From: Microbacterium pullorum
GTDB taxonomy: Bacteria; Actinomycetota; Actinomycetes; Actinomycetales; Microbacteriaceae
NCBI RefSeq assembly: GCF_014836535.1
Contig: NZ_JACSQP010000001.1
Span: 348,337 to 412,336 of the forward strand
Length of the DNA stretch: 64,000 nt
Direction: 5' to 3'
The notes under the pieces were generated by a model, which saw nothing but the letters and a program-made list of their open reading frames with translations, was not told the DNA's origin and ran no database searches. This document shows positions 1 through 11,358 of the stretch, one piece after another. Every line of letters begins with the position of its first letter. Position 1 is the stretch's first letter. A program made the translations under genes and the position numbers.

Positions 1-44
1 GGGCCCCCCCCGGCCACCCGGCGCCGCGCGGTGTGCGAATGCGA

Positions 45-1148
<1,104 letters not shown>

Positions 1149-1218
1149 GTTTTCTTCTCCTTCACCGGCAGGTACGTGCCGGACGATCCGTAGTGAAGTG
1201 ATGCGGGGGCTTATTCCC

Positions 1219-1274
1219 GCGCGCCCACCTTCGGGCGCGCGTCCAGTATGTCATGTCTGGGCTTTTCCCAGACA
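1219..1274. promoter_or_regulatory. Two palindromes in the divergent ugpC / DsbA-like intergenic region
   Basis: An 8-bp inverted repeat GCGCGCCC/GGGCGCGC (1219-1226 and 1233-1240) and a second perfect one TGTCTGGG/CCCAGACA with a 5-nt loop (1254-1261 and 1267-1274) lie between the divergent genes. They could be operators or leader hairpins. Neither is followed by a T tract on either strand, so terminators are less likely. No known regulator is recognised. Confidence 0.35.
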
Positions 1275-1354
1275 CCCTGACTAGCATCGATACCGCCGCG
1301 CACACCCGAGCGGCCCCTGCCGGACAGCCGGCCGCACGTCTCTCAGAAGGTTCC

Positions 1355-2299
1355 ATGTCCAGCGACGATCCCTCGAACGCACCGGTCAAGCGCGACGCCC
1401 GCGAAGCGGTGCGCGAGAAGGCTCAACTCGTGCACGCCAAGCAGTCCCGTATGCGGATCATCCGCCGGTCGCTGCTGGGTGTGGCGGCACTGGCTGTCGT
1501 GGCTGTCATCGCCGGCTCGCTGGTGTGGGTCGTGTCCAGCAATGCATCCAAGCCCCAGCTGTCCCCGGCCAACGTGGTCGACAACGGCTTCGCCATCTCG
1601 TCGGTGACGGGAGCGACCGGCCAGGCCGACGCTGAGCGCGGCATGACCGAGGCGACGCCGGCTCCCGCCGAGGTCAGCCCCAACGTCACGCTCGCCGAAC
1701 CCGCCCAGAGCGACGCCGCCGTGGACATCCGCGTGTACATCGACTACCTCTCCGAGGGTTCGCGCACGTTCCAGATGGCCAACATGAAGCAGCTCGCCTC
1801 GTGGGTCGACGACGGCTCGGCCTCGCTGACCTACTACCCGGTCGCCATGCTGAGCGCGAAGTCCAACGGCACCAAGTACTCCCTGCGCGCGGCCAGCGCT
1901 GCGGCCTGTGTGGCCACCCACTCGCAGGAGACCTTCTTCACCTACACGAACGAGCTGCTGACCAAGCAGCCCGACGTCGATGCCGACGGCATGTCCGACA
2001 AGGAACTGGCCGACCTCGCCCAGGCATCCGGGGTGATCGAGCCGAAGATCGTGCGCGAGTGCATCGAAGAGGCACGCTTCGCCGCGTGGGCACGCGAGGC
2101 GACCGACCGCGCACTGAAGGGCATCCCCGACACCGACGGTCTGGCACTCACCGGCACCCCGACCGTGCTGGTCAACGGCGAGCCGTACGTGGGCGCGCTC
2201 GACGACCCGGCGGAGTTCGCACAGTTCGTCATGACGCTGGCCAGCGACAAGTACTACGAGGAAACGAACCCCACCCCGACTCCCACGCCGACGCCGTAA
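1355..2299 (+). CDS. Membrane-anchored DsbA-like thioredoxin-fold protein lacking CXXC
   Basis: The 314-residue protein has a basic cytoplasmic N-terminus, one membrane anchor (about residues 40-60) and an extracytoplasmic thioredoxin/DsbA-like domain (about 120-300). It ends in a Thr-Pro repeat. The fold signature VYIDYL is followed by S-E-G-S (133-136) exactly where DsbA-family oxidoreductases carry C-X-X-C. The later cis-Pro segment LTGTPTVLVNG is present. Two cysteines exist elsewhere (AAC, REC), so a redox role by another pair is possible but unproven. Start ATG 1355 has an AGAAGG Shine-Dalgarno; an upstream in-frame ATG at 1253 lacks one. It is probably a non-catalytic, perhaps chaperone-like member. 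Confidence 0.85.
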   Translation: MSSDDPSNAPVKRDAREAVREKAQLVHAKQSRMRIIRRSLLGVAALAVVAVIAGSLVWVVSSNASKPQLSPANVVDNGFAISSVTGATGQADAERGMTEATPAPAEVSPNVTLAEPAQSDAAVDIRVYIDYLSEGSRTFQMANMKQLASWVDDGSASLTYYPVAMLSAKSNGTKYSLRAASAAACVATHSQETFFTYTNELLTKQPDVDADGMSDKELADLAQASGVIEPKIVRECIEEARFAAWAREATDRALKGIPDTDGLALTGTPTVLVNGEPYVGALDDPAEFAQFVMTLASDKYYEETNPTPTPTPTP

Positions 2300-2500
2300 C
2301 CGGCGGGGTCAGGGCGCGGTGGAGTCTGCTCGCGTGGGGTCTGCCGGTCGCCGCGGGCCTGCCCGCGCGGCGCTCGTGCAGCCGACGCTCTAGACTCTGT
2401 GGGGGCTCCGTCGACGGCGGAGCCGAATCTGCGGGGTTCGTGCGGGGTCGGCTCGACCGAACGGCGTGAGCCTCGACAGAAGGCCCGGGATTCCGGGCTT

Positions 2501-2576
2501 GCCGGCTTGGCGCAATTGGTAGCGCACCGTACTTGTAATACGGGGGTTGCAGGTTCAAGTCCTGTAGCCGGCACCA
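2501..2576 (+). tRNA. tRNA-Thr (anticodon TGT)
   Basis: A complete cloverleaf of 76 nt with encoded CCA. Acceptor GCCGGCT pairs with AGCCGGC, D stem GCGC/GCGC, anticodon stem CCGTA/TACGG around loop CTTGTAA (anticodon TGT), and T arm GCAGG-TTCAAGT-CCTGT. A TAGACT -10-like box lies about 105 nt upstream (2391-2396). Confidence 0.97.
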
Positions 2577-2684
2577 CAGAACTGTCGATGTCGACGAAGC
2601 TCGACATTGTGGAAGCGTGTCCTCGCCGATAGGTGTACTGGTGTGGCACCCCACGCGAAGGCGGTCGCGCGTAGCGTTGGCGTC

Positions 2685-4572
<1,888 letters not shown>

Positions 4573-4591
4573 GGCCGGATCGTCCCGCGCG

Positions 4592-5011
4592 TCAGCGGTG
4601 GTCGGGGAGGTCCTCCAGTGACGCGATGAGGCCCTCGACGCGCCGGCGGATGTCGTCGCGGATCGGGCGAACGGCCTCGATGCCCTGGCCGGCCGGGTCA
4701 TCGAGCTTCCAGTCCTCGTAACGTGTGCCGGGGAAGATCGGGCAGGCGTCGCCGCAGCCCATCGTGATGACCACGTCCGAGTCGCGTACGGCCTCGGTGG
4801 TGAGCACCTTGGGCTGCTGCGCCGTGATGTCGATGCCGACTTCGTGCATGGCCGCCACGGCGACGGGGTTGATGCGGTCGGCGGGGATCGATCCGGCCGA
4901 TCGCACCTCGATCGTGTCGCCGGCGATGTGGCGCAGGAATCCTGCGGCCATCTGGGATCGTCCGGCGTTGTGGATGCAGACGAACAGCACGGAGGGTGTG
5001 TTGGTGGTCAT
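4592..5011 (-). CDS. arsC: Arsenate reductase, low-molecular-weight phosphatase type
   Basis: A 139-residue cytosolic enzyme reducing arsenate to arsenite for export. The P-loop VLFVCIHNAGRSQMA carries the nucleophilic Cys in C-x5-R. A second essential pair is seen in the ITMGCGDACP segment (two Cys four residues apart), and GTRYEDWKLDDP supplies the catalytic Asp. This is the thioredoxin- or mycothiol-coupled ArsC class of Gram-positives. It is the last gene of a minus-strand operon acr3 - arsR-arsC - arsC, 11 nt after the fusion gene. Confidence 0.95.
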   Translation of the reverse strand: MTTNTPSVLFVCIHNAGRSQMAAGFLRHIAGDTIEVRSAGSIPADRINPVAVAAMHEVGIDITAQQPKVLTTEAVRDSDVVITMGCGDACPIFPGTRYEDWKLDDPAGQGIEAVRPIRDDIRRRVEGLIASLEDLPDHR

Positions 5012-5022
5012 GGCAGTCTCTT

Positions 5023-6033
5023 TCAGCGGCTCGGGGTGAGGGTGGCAAGGAGTGCGTCGACGCGGGCGGTGATGTCGTCACGGATGACGGCGACACCCGC
5101 TTCGGATGCGAGGGCGGGGTCGGCGACGGCCCAGTCTTCATAGCGGACGCCGGGGATGATGGGGCAGACATCGCCGCAGCCCATCGTCACCACGACATCC
5201 GCTGCGCGCACAGCGTCGTCGGTGAGCGGCTTCGGGAACGCGGCGTCGGCGAGATCTCCGCCTCCGATCTGCGCGAGCAGCGAGCGCACGTTCGGGTGGA
5301 CATCGGCGGCGGGCGTCGAGCCTGCGGAACGGGCGACGACAGCGCCGCCGGAACGCTGGGTGAGAAGGGCGGCGGCGAGCTGGGAGCGCCCGGCGTTCTG
5401 CACGCACACGAACAGCACGTGCGGGGCTCCGGCGGAGCGATCGCGCGACATGTCGGCCAGGCGCTGGCGGGAGAAGCGTTCGGTGATCGGGATGAGCATG
5501 TTCGTCACCCTGGCCGTGCGGGACAGGCTCGTGTACGACTCCCGCACGATCGTGGTGACCAGATGCCGATCCAATTGCGGATGCTCGTCCGCGAGCTCTT
5601 CAGCGAGACGGGTCACACGCCCATCCATGCCGCGCAGTCGCGCGCTCGACAACGCCTCATCGCGAGGCGTCGTGTCGTTGAATGCGGCGGGTGCGAGGGT
5701 GTCCAGCAGCGCGGTCACCGCACCGGAGCGCGCCGGGTCGACGCGATACCAGACCCACGTGCCGCGCCGTTCGGAGAGCAGCAGCCCGGTCTCTTTGAGC
5801 ACCTTGAGGTGGTGGGAGATCGTGGGCTGGGACACGTCCGAGAGTGCGGCGAAGTCGCAGACGCACGACTCGCCACGCGGATCGGTCGCGATGGTCGAGA
5901 GTATGCGCAGCCGCAGCGGATCGGCCAGCGCCTTCAGTACGCCCGCGATGGTGGTCGCGGCATCGAGGCTGATGGCACGGGCGGGCGCCGGGGTGCAGGC
6001 ATCCGCATCGACGACAGCACGCGCGGTGGTCAT
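5023..6033 (-). CDS. ArsR-ArsC fusion: repressor, three-helix domain and arsenate reductase
   Basis: A 336-residue fusion. Residues about 20-120 are an ArsR winged helix (LKALADPLRLRILS; VSQPTISHHLKVLKETGLL) with a C-V-C metal-sensing motif in GESCVCDF. About 140-200 form a helical domain (LAEELADEHPQLDRHLV) like the three-helix dimerisation module attached to some ArsC proteins. About 205-336 are a full ArsC domain (VLFVCVQNAGRSQLAA; TMGCGDVCP; RYEDWAVADP). Its ATG overlaps the acr3 stop in an ATGA arrangement, so the two are translationally coupled. A sensor and a detoxifying enzyme on one chain would couple arsenic sensing to reduction (inference). Confidence 0.93.
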   Translation of the reverse strand: MTTARAVVDADACTPAPARAISLDAATTIAGVLKALADPLRLRILSTIATDPRGESCVCDFAALSDVSQPTISHHLKVLKETGLLLSERRGTWVWYRVDPARSGAVTALLDTLAPAAFNDTTPRDEALSSARLRGMDGRVTRLAEELADEHPQLDRHLVTTIVRESYTSLSRTARVTNMLIPITERFSRQRLADMSRDRSAGAPHVLFVCVQNAGRSQLAAALLTQRSGGAVVARSAGSTPAADVHPNVRSLLAQIGGGDLADAAFPKPLTDDAVRAADVVVTMGCGDVCPIIPGVRYEDWAVADPALASEAGVAVIRDDITARVDALLATLTPSR

Positions 6034-7148
6034 CTCGTGCTCGCTTCGATGCGGGGGGAGGCCGGGCGGTACGGATCCGTGTGGAACCACGCCTTCGCCG
6101 CCCAGAGCGAGACGTAGACGAGTCCCACCAGCACGGGCACCTCGATCAGCGGACCGACGACGCCCGCGAGAGCCTGCCCCGACGTGGCACCGAAGGTGCC
6201 GATCGCGACCGCGATGGCGAGCTCGAAGTTGTTGCCGGCGGCCGTGAACGCGAGCGTCGTCGAACGGGCGTATCCGAGGCCGAGGCCCTTGCCGAGCAGC
6301 AGCCCCGCGAACCACATGACCGCGAAGTACACCAGCAGGGGGAGCGCGATGCGGGCGACGTCGAGCGGGCGGGAGGTGACGGCCTCGCCCTGGAGCGCGA
6401 ACAGCAGCACGATCGTGAACAACAGGCCGTAGAGCGCCCATGGCCCGACGGCGGGGAGGAAGGTGTCTTCGTACCAGGCCCGTCCCTTGCGTTTCTCGCC
6501 GATCCAGCGGGACGCGAAGCCAGCGACGAGGGGGATGCCGAGGAAGAAGAGCACGTTGAGCGCGATCTGCCCCACGGAGATGTCGAGCCCCTGGGCGTCC
6601 AGGCCCAGCCAGCCGGGCAGCACGGTGAGGTAGAACCAGCCGAGCAGCGAGAACGCGACGACCTGGAACACGGAGTTGATCGCCACCAGCACCGCGGTCG
6701 CCTCGCGGTCGCCGCACGCCAGGTCGCTCCAGATGACGACCATCGCGATGCACCGGGCAAGTCCCACGATGATCAGGCCCGTTCGGTACTCGGGCAGATC
6801 GGGCAGGAAGACCCAGGCGAGGGCGAACATGACCGCCGGCCCCACCAGCCAGTTCAGCACCAGCGAGGACACCAGCAGCTTCTTGTCTCCGGTCACGGCG
6901 GCGATCTTGTCGTAGCGCACCTTCGCGAGCACCGGGTACATCATCACGAGCAACCCGAGTCCGATGGGGATCGATACTCCACCGACCTCCAGTCGGGCGA
7001 GCACATCGGACAGCGCGGGGACGAATCGGCCCAGCAGCAGGCCCGTCACCATCGCGAGGCCGATCCACAGCGGCAGCCACTTGTCGAGGGTCGAAAGTCG
7101 CCGCGTCCCGGCATGGGGACTCGCGGTGGACGCGCTCTGTGTGGACAT
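6030..7148 (-). CDS. acr3: Arsenite efflux transporter, ACR3 family
   Basis: A 372-residue integral membrane exporter with about ten hydrophobic segments. It has the conserved Cys in the GLARCIAMVVIW helix and the TLAFTAAGNNFELAIAV segment, both diagnostic of Acr3 rather than ArsB. It exports the arsenite made by the two downstream ArsC domains. It is the first gene of the minus-strand ars operon, diverging from a stand-alone arsR across a 194-bp AT-richer promoter region. Confidence 0.95.
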   Translation of the reverse strand: MSTQSASTASPHAGTRRLSTLDKWLPLWIGLAMVTGLLLGRFVPALSDVLARLEVGGVSIPIGLGLLVMMYPVLAKVRYDKIAAVTGDKKLLVSSLVLNWLVGPAVMFALAWVFLPDLPEYRTGLIIVGLARCIAMVVIWSDLACGDREATAVLVAINSVFQVVAFSLLGWFYLTVLPGWLGLDAQGLDISVGQIALNVLFFLGIPLVAGFASRWIGEKRKGRAWYEDTFLPAVGPWALYGLLFTIVLLFALQGEAVTSRPLDVARIALPLLVYFAVMWFAGLLLGKGLGLGYARSTTLAFTAAGNNFELAIAVAIGTFGATSGQALAGVVGPLIEVPVLVGLVYVSLWAAKAWFHTDPYRPASPRIEASTR

Positions 7149-7201
7149 CCCGGATGACTCCCGTTTCGCCGATGTGGGCGAGGACCGTTCGATCAGCGCC
7201 T

Positions 7202-7322
7202 ATATAGACACTATTCGATATAGACCGGGCATGCCAGGGACTCGTGCGCTCGCGGAGGCGGGTTCGCCCGTTCGCGCCGGCGAGCGACGCTCGGGATGCC
7301 CGAGACATTGAAGGCTGTCAAT
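7202..7322. promoter_or_regulatory. Candidate ArsR operators between acr3 and arsR
   Basis: Visible signals are: direct repeats ATATAGAC at 7202-7209 and 7218-7225, 16 bp apart; an imperfect palindrome CTATTCGATATAG (7211-7223); and a perfect ATTGA-N6-TCAAT dyad (7307-7322) that sits 21 bp before the arsR ATG. ArsR/SmtB repressors bind AT-rich dyads of this kind. Two different motifs may reflect the two ArsR domains of the locus (inference). Confidence 0.6.
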
Positions 7323-7342
7323 ATCCGTGACATCGTGGGGGT

Positions 7343-7729
7343 ATGGCGACGTCGACGGTGGAACAGATCGCGTGCTGCGCCCCGGGTGGCGGCCGGGTGC
7401 TGAGCGTCGCTCAGGCCGACGACCTGGGGCGGGTCCTCAAGGCGATCGCCGACCCGACCCGACTGAGACTGCTCTCGATGATCGCGGCTGCGGATGGAGG
7501 GGAACTCTGTGCGTGCGACATGCCCGAGCCCCTCGGGGTCAAGCAGCCCACGGTGTCGCATCACCTCAAGGTCATGACCGAGGCCGGCATCCTCAGCCGT
7601 GAGAAGCGTGGCGTGTGGGCGCACTATCGGGTCGTCCCCGACGTGGTGGCATCGCTGACTGCCGTGCTGATGTCGATCGCCGATCCCGAGGCGGCCATCG
7701 CCGACCACGCTGCTCGGCGAGTGAGCTGA
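7343..7729 (+). CDS. arsR: ArsR-family arsenic-responsive repressor
   Basis: A 128-residue winged-helix repressor divergent from the ars operon. It contains LKAIADPTRLRLLSMI, the recognition helix KQPTVSHHLKVM, and a C-x-C pair in ELCACDM at the metal-sensing position. A further C-C pair occurs near the N-terminus (EQIACCAPG) and could contribute to an alternative As(III) site as in other actinobacterial ArsR proteins. It probably represses both itself and acr3. The ATG at 7343 follows GTGGGGGT. Confidence 0.93.
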   Translation: MATSTVEQIACCAPGGGRVLSVAQADDLGRVLKAIADPTRLRLLSMIAAADGGELCACDMPEPLGVKQPTVSHHLKVMTEAGILSREKRGVWAHYRVVPDVVASLTAVLMSIADPEAAIADHAARRVS

Positions 7730-7757
7730 ACCTGCGGGCGGAGGGTGGCAGGACGGG

Positions 7758-8528
7758 TCACGACGTCGGCCACGCGCCGTGCCCGCCCGACGTCGCGGCA
7801 TCCAGTGCGGCCTCCGCCGCGCGGCGGCCCTCGGCGATGAGGCGCGGCACCGACGCCATGATCCACTGCGCCATCCCCTCCATCTCGGGCTGAATCAGCA
7901 CGACCGACCGGTCACGGGCGAGATCCGCCGTGCGACTGACGGTGCGCATCATGCGCACGTTCTCCCACCTGGCGTGCAGGCGCACCACGATCACGCGGGA
8001 TGCGCCGAGGGCGCGTGCGGCACCGAACGGCACGTTGTCGACGATGCCGCCGTCGGCCAGCAGTGCGCCATCACGGCGCACCGGCGGGAGCAGTCCCGGT
8101 ACCGCGATGGTCGCCCGCAGCGCCTCGCTCAGCGGACCCCGGTCGATCGTGACCGCCCGCCGGGTGCGCAGATCGGTGGCCACGGCGCCGAACCGGCGGG
8201 GGAGGTCCTCGATGAGGGGATCGCCACCGAGCGCGCGGGTGACGGCATCCGTCAGCACGCGCGTGTCCAGCAGCCCCCAGCGCGGGGCGAACGACCACCG
8301 CGCGATCGCCCGCCAGCGGAACCGCTGCGCGAGTTCGTCGATCGCCGCGGTCCCGAGGCCCGCGGCGTAGACCGACGCGACCAGGGCGCCCGAGCTGGTG
8401 CCGGTGGCGATGCCGGGACGGATGCCGCGCTCGGCGAGCACCTGCAGCACCCCGACGTGCGCCGCACCGAACGCGCCCCCGCCGCCGAGGGTGAGCCCCA
8501 GGGTCTGGTCATCGCCCGCGTCGCTCAC
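7758..8528 (-). CDS. Patatin-like phospholipase
   Basis: A 256-residue hydrolase with the patatin Ser-Asp dyad. The oxyanion loop is GGGGAFG (about 15-21), the nucleophile elbow GTSSG (43-47), and the catalytic Asp lies in DGG (159-161). It resembles the short RssA-like bacterial patatins. No signal peptide or membrane segment is seen. The GTG start at 8528 follows GAGGACGAT. A longer reading frame upstream runs into the promoter region of the divergent ABC gene and has no homologous sequence. Confidence 0.9.
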   Translation of the reverse strand: MSDAGDDQTLGLTLGGGGAFGAAHVGVLQVLAERGIRPGIATGTSSGALVASVYAAGLGTAAIDELAQRFRWRAIARWSFAPRWGLLDTRVLTDAVTRALGGDPLIEDLPRRFGAVATDLRTRRAVTIDRGPLSEALRATIAVPGLLPPVRRDGALLADGGIVDNVPFGAARALGASRVIVVRLHARWENVRMMRTVSRTADLARDRSVVLIQPEMEGMAQWIMASVPRLIAEGRRAAEAALDAATSGGHGAWPTS

Positions 8529-8695
8529 ATCGTCCTCCCACTGCCGGTGGCGCGCTGCCTGGGGCGAATGTAACACCGCCCTCTTCCGCCGGGTCGGCCA
8601 CGGTGGCACGCTATGGATGCGGTCGCGCGGCGGGATTGGCATCCATCGACCTGCAGCGGTCGATGGGCCGCATGCGGGGATCCGGAGGGCGGGCG

Positions 8696-9654
8696 ATGGG
8701 CGACGCGGGACACAGCGGCATGACGGCGGCCGTGCAGGTGCGCGGGCTGCACAAGAAGTACGGCGCGCACACCGCACTGCATGCCCTCGACCTCACCGTG
8801 CCGACGGGGTCGGTCTTCGGCCTGATCGGTCCGAACGGCGCCGGCAAGACCACGACGCTGCGGGTGCTGCTGGACATCATCCGGCCCACGTCGGGGGAGG
8901 TGTCGGTGCTCGGGGAGAACCCCCGCGCGGGCGGTGCGGCGCTGCGGCGGCACATCGGGTACATCCCGGGCGAGCTGCGACTGGCGAGTCGGCTGAGCGC
9001 GGGCGCGATGCTGCGCCACCTCGCCGAGATCAGCGGCCCAGTCGCGCCGGGCACGATCGAACGCCTCGCCGAACGGCTGGGGCTGGACCTCACCCGCCCG
9101 GTGCGGACGCTGTCGAAGGGGAACAAGCAGAAGGTGGGCGTGGTGCAGGCGTTCATGCACCGACCCGCCCTGCTCGTGCTCGACGAACCCACGAGCGGCC
9201 TCGACCCGCTGTGCAGCGCGAAGTGCTCGCGATGCTGCGCGAAGCGCGGGACGACGGCCAGACCGTGCTGCTCAGCTCCCACGTGCTCAGTGAGATCCAG
9301 CAGAGCGCCGACGACGTCGCGGTGCTGGCCGAGGGGCGCATCGTCGCGGAGGGATCTGTGGCGACCCTGCGCGTCGCCAGCGTGCGGCGCCTGCAGGCGA
9401 CCCTCGACGGGAGCACCGTCGACGGGCTGCAGGCGGCACTCGAGCGGATGCCCGGCGTCACCGACCTCGACGTCACCGCCGCGGGCGAACTGACGCGGGT
9501 GTCGGCGACGGTGCGCGGCGACATCGACCCCGTGATCCGTGCCCTGTGCACCGCGACGATCCGGGAGCTGACGGTGGAGGAGCCCGACCTCGAGGAATCG
9601 GTGCTCGGGCTCTACACCGCCGCGGCGGCCCCGACCCGACGGAGCAGCTCGTGA
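8696..9654 (+). pseudogene. ABC transporter ATPase (CcmA/antibiotic-type) with a frameshift
   Basis: The gene begins well (GGAGGG ribosome site, ATG 8696): Walker A GPNGAGKTTT, signature LSKGNKQKVG and Walker B LLVLDEPTSGLDPL. At about 9210 the frame breaks. The rest (REVLAMLREARDDGQTVLL, LSSHVLSEIQQSADDVAVL, ending LYTAAAAPTRRSSS) continues in the +1 frame. The DNA reads ctgtgcag where one extra g (ctggtgcag) would restore the family sequence. The broken reading gives a protein lacking the H-loop. It could be a genuine pseudogene or a one-base sequencing error. The permease downstream overlaps its stop by GTGA. Confidence 0.85.
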
Positions 9655-10475
9655 CCGCCGTGGCGCACCCTCCCGCCCGGCCGCGAGCGTTGCCGGTGCT
9701 GCGTCGCGCGCTGCTCGACGGGTGGCGAGGTCAGATCGGGTGGTCGATCGGCGTGGTGGCCGTCGTCGGCCTCTACCTGCCGCTGTTCCCCGCGATGCGC
9801 ACGCCCGAGCTGGCCGGAGTGTTGAACTCCCTTCCCCCGGAACTCGTGCGCACCCTCGGCTACGAAGACATCGCCACCGGCGCCGGGTACACGCAGGCGA
9901 CCTTCTTCGGGCTGATCGGGTTCGTGCTCATCACCATCGCGGGCATCGCCTGGGGCGCCGCCGCGATCGGAGGCGCGGAGGAGTCGGGTCGGCTCGAACT
10001 GACCCTCGCCCACGCGGTGGGGCGGGTGCAGTACGCCCTCGAGAGCGCCGCCGCCGTGCTGGTGAAGCTGCTGCTGCTGGGCGTCGTCGCGTGGGCGGCG
10101 ATCGCCCTGCTCAACGGCCCGGCCGAGCTCGACCTGCAGCTGGGGAAGCTCGTCGCGGTCGTGTTCGCATGGGTCGGGGTGGGGCTCTTCTCCGCGACCG
10201 CGGCGCTCGCCGCGGGCGCCGTCACCGGGCGGAGAGCCTGGGGGCTGGGTGTGGGGGCGGGCGTCGCCGTGGCCGGCTACGTGCTGCAGGCGGTGGCCAA
10301 CAACTCCGACGACCTCGACTGGCTGCGTGTCTTCTCGCCGTACGAGTGGGCGTTCGGACAGGCGCCGCTCGCGAACGGCGTCGACGGTCCCGGCCTCGCG
10401 CTGCTGTGGGGAGGCGGCGCCGTACTCATCGCGCTCGCGACCGCCGCGCTCGCGCGCCGCGACGTCACCGGGTGA
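9651..10475 (+). CDS. ABC-2 type transporter permease
   Basis: A 274-residue membrane protein with about six hydrophobic segments (for example GWSIGVVAVVGLYLPLFP and FGLIGFVLITIAGIAWG). It is the predicted permease partner of the frameshifted ATPase just upstream; the GTG start overlaps that gene's stop by 4 bp. The style matches exporter permeases of drugs, lipids or peptides. The substrate is unknown. If the ATPase is truly broken this permease may be non-functional or use another ATPase. Confidence 0.82.
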   Translation: MTAVAHPPARPRALPVLRRALLDGWRGQIGWSIGVVAVVGLYLPLFPAMRTPELAGVLNSLPPELVRTLGYEDIATGAGYTQATFFGLIGFVLITIAGIAWGAAAIGGAEESGRLELTLAHAVGRVQYALESAAAVLVKLLLLGVVAWAAIALLNGPAELDLQLGKLVAVVFAWVGVGLFSATAALAAGAVTGRRAWGLGVGAGVAVAGYVLQAVANNSDDLDWLRVFSPYEWAFGQAPLANGVDGPGLALLWGGGAVLIALATAALARRDVTG

Positions 10476-10494
10476 CTCCACGAAAGGACACACC

Positions 10495-11349
10495 ATCATC
10501 CTCACCGAGACGTACACACTCGCCAACGGCGTGCAGATCCCCAAGCTGGGCCTGGGCACCTGGTTCATCGACGACGGCAAGGTCGGCCGCGCCGTCGGCG
10601 ACGCCATCGAGATCGGCTACCGCAACATCGACACGGCGCAGGCCTACGGCAACGAACGCGGCGTCGGCGAGGGCGTCCGCGGCAGCGGCGTGCCGCGCGA
10701 CGAACTCTTCGTCTCCACCAAGCTCGCCGCCGAGATCAAGGAGTACGACGCCGCGGTCACCGCGATCGACCGCTCGCTGGCCACGCTCGACGTCGGCTAC
10801 ATCGACCTGATGCTCATCCACAGCCCGCAGCCGTGGAACGACTTCCGCGGCGGCGACTACGGCGAGGGCAACCGCCAGGCCTGGCGGGCGCTCGAAGAGG
10901 CGCACACGGCGGGAAAGATCCGCGCGATCGGCGTCTCCAATTTCCAGCAGCACGACATCGAGAACATCCTCGACGTCGCCAGCGTCGCCCCGCAGGTGAA
11001 CCAGATCCTCGTGCACATCGGCAACACCCCGTCCGACCTCATCGACTACTGCCGGAGCGCCGGCGTGCTCGTCGAGGCGTACTCGCCGATCGGGCACGGC
11101 GAGATCCTGCATCGCCCCGAACTCACGTCGGTCGCTGAGCGGTACGGCGTATCGGTGCCGCAGCTGTGCATCCGCTACACGCTGCAGCTGGGCACGGTGT
11201 CGCTGCCGAAGACCGCGAACCCCGACCATCTGCGTTCCAACGCCGACGTCGACTTCGTCATCTCCGATGAGGACATGGCGGCGCTGCAGGGCCTCGACCT
11301 GCGCGACTACGGCAAGTCGTCGAAGTTCCCCGTCTACAGCCGCACGTAG
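10495..11349 (+). CDS. Aldo/keto reductase, diketogluconate-reductase-like, with apparent ATC start
   Basis: An AKR of about 284 residues: TLANGVQIPKLGLGTW, YRNIDTAQAYGNE (Asp, Tyr), FVSTKLA (Lys), LMLIHSPQPW (His), GVSNFQ and IPKTANPDHL-like C-terminus. The family sequence starts exactly at the ATC codons 10495/10498, 5-8 nt after GAAAGGA. No ATG, GTG or TTG exists in frame at a sensible place. Either ATC initiates, as AUU does for E. coli infC, or the start has been lost by one substitution. It is 19 nt after the permease stop. Confidence 0.88.
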   Translation: MILTETYTLANGVQIPKLGLGTWFIDDGKVGRAVGDAIEIGYRNIDTAQAYGNERGVGEGVRGSGVPRDELFVSTKLAAEIKEYDAAVTAIDRSLATLDVGYIDLMLIHSPQPWNDFRGGDYGEGNRQAWRALEEAHTAGKIRAIGVSNFQQHDIENILDVASVAPQVNQILVHIGNTPSDLIDYCRSAGVLVEAYSPIGHGEILHRPELTSVAERYGVSVPQLCIRYTLQLGTVSLPKTANPDHLRSNADVDFVISDEDMAALQGLDLRDYGKSSKFPVYSRT

Positions 11350-11358
11350 GCGCGCTAC

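Noticed and set aside
2399..2632. Coding frame reading through the tRNA-Thr gene
   Set aside because: It overlaps a perfect tRNA and shows no protein family or ribosome site.
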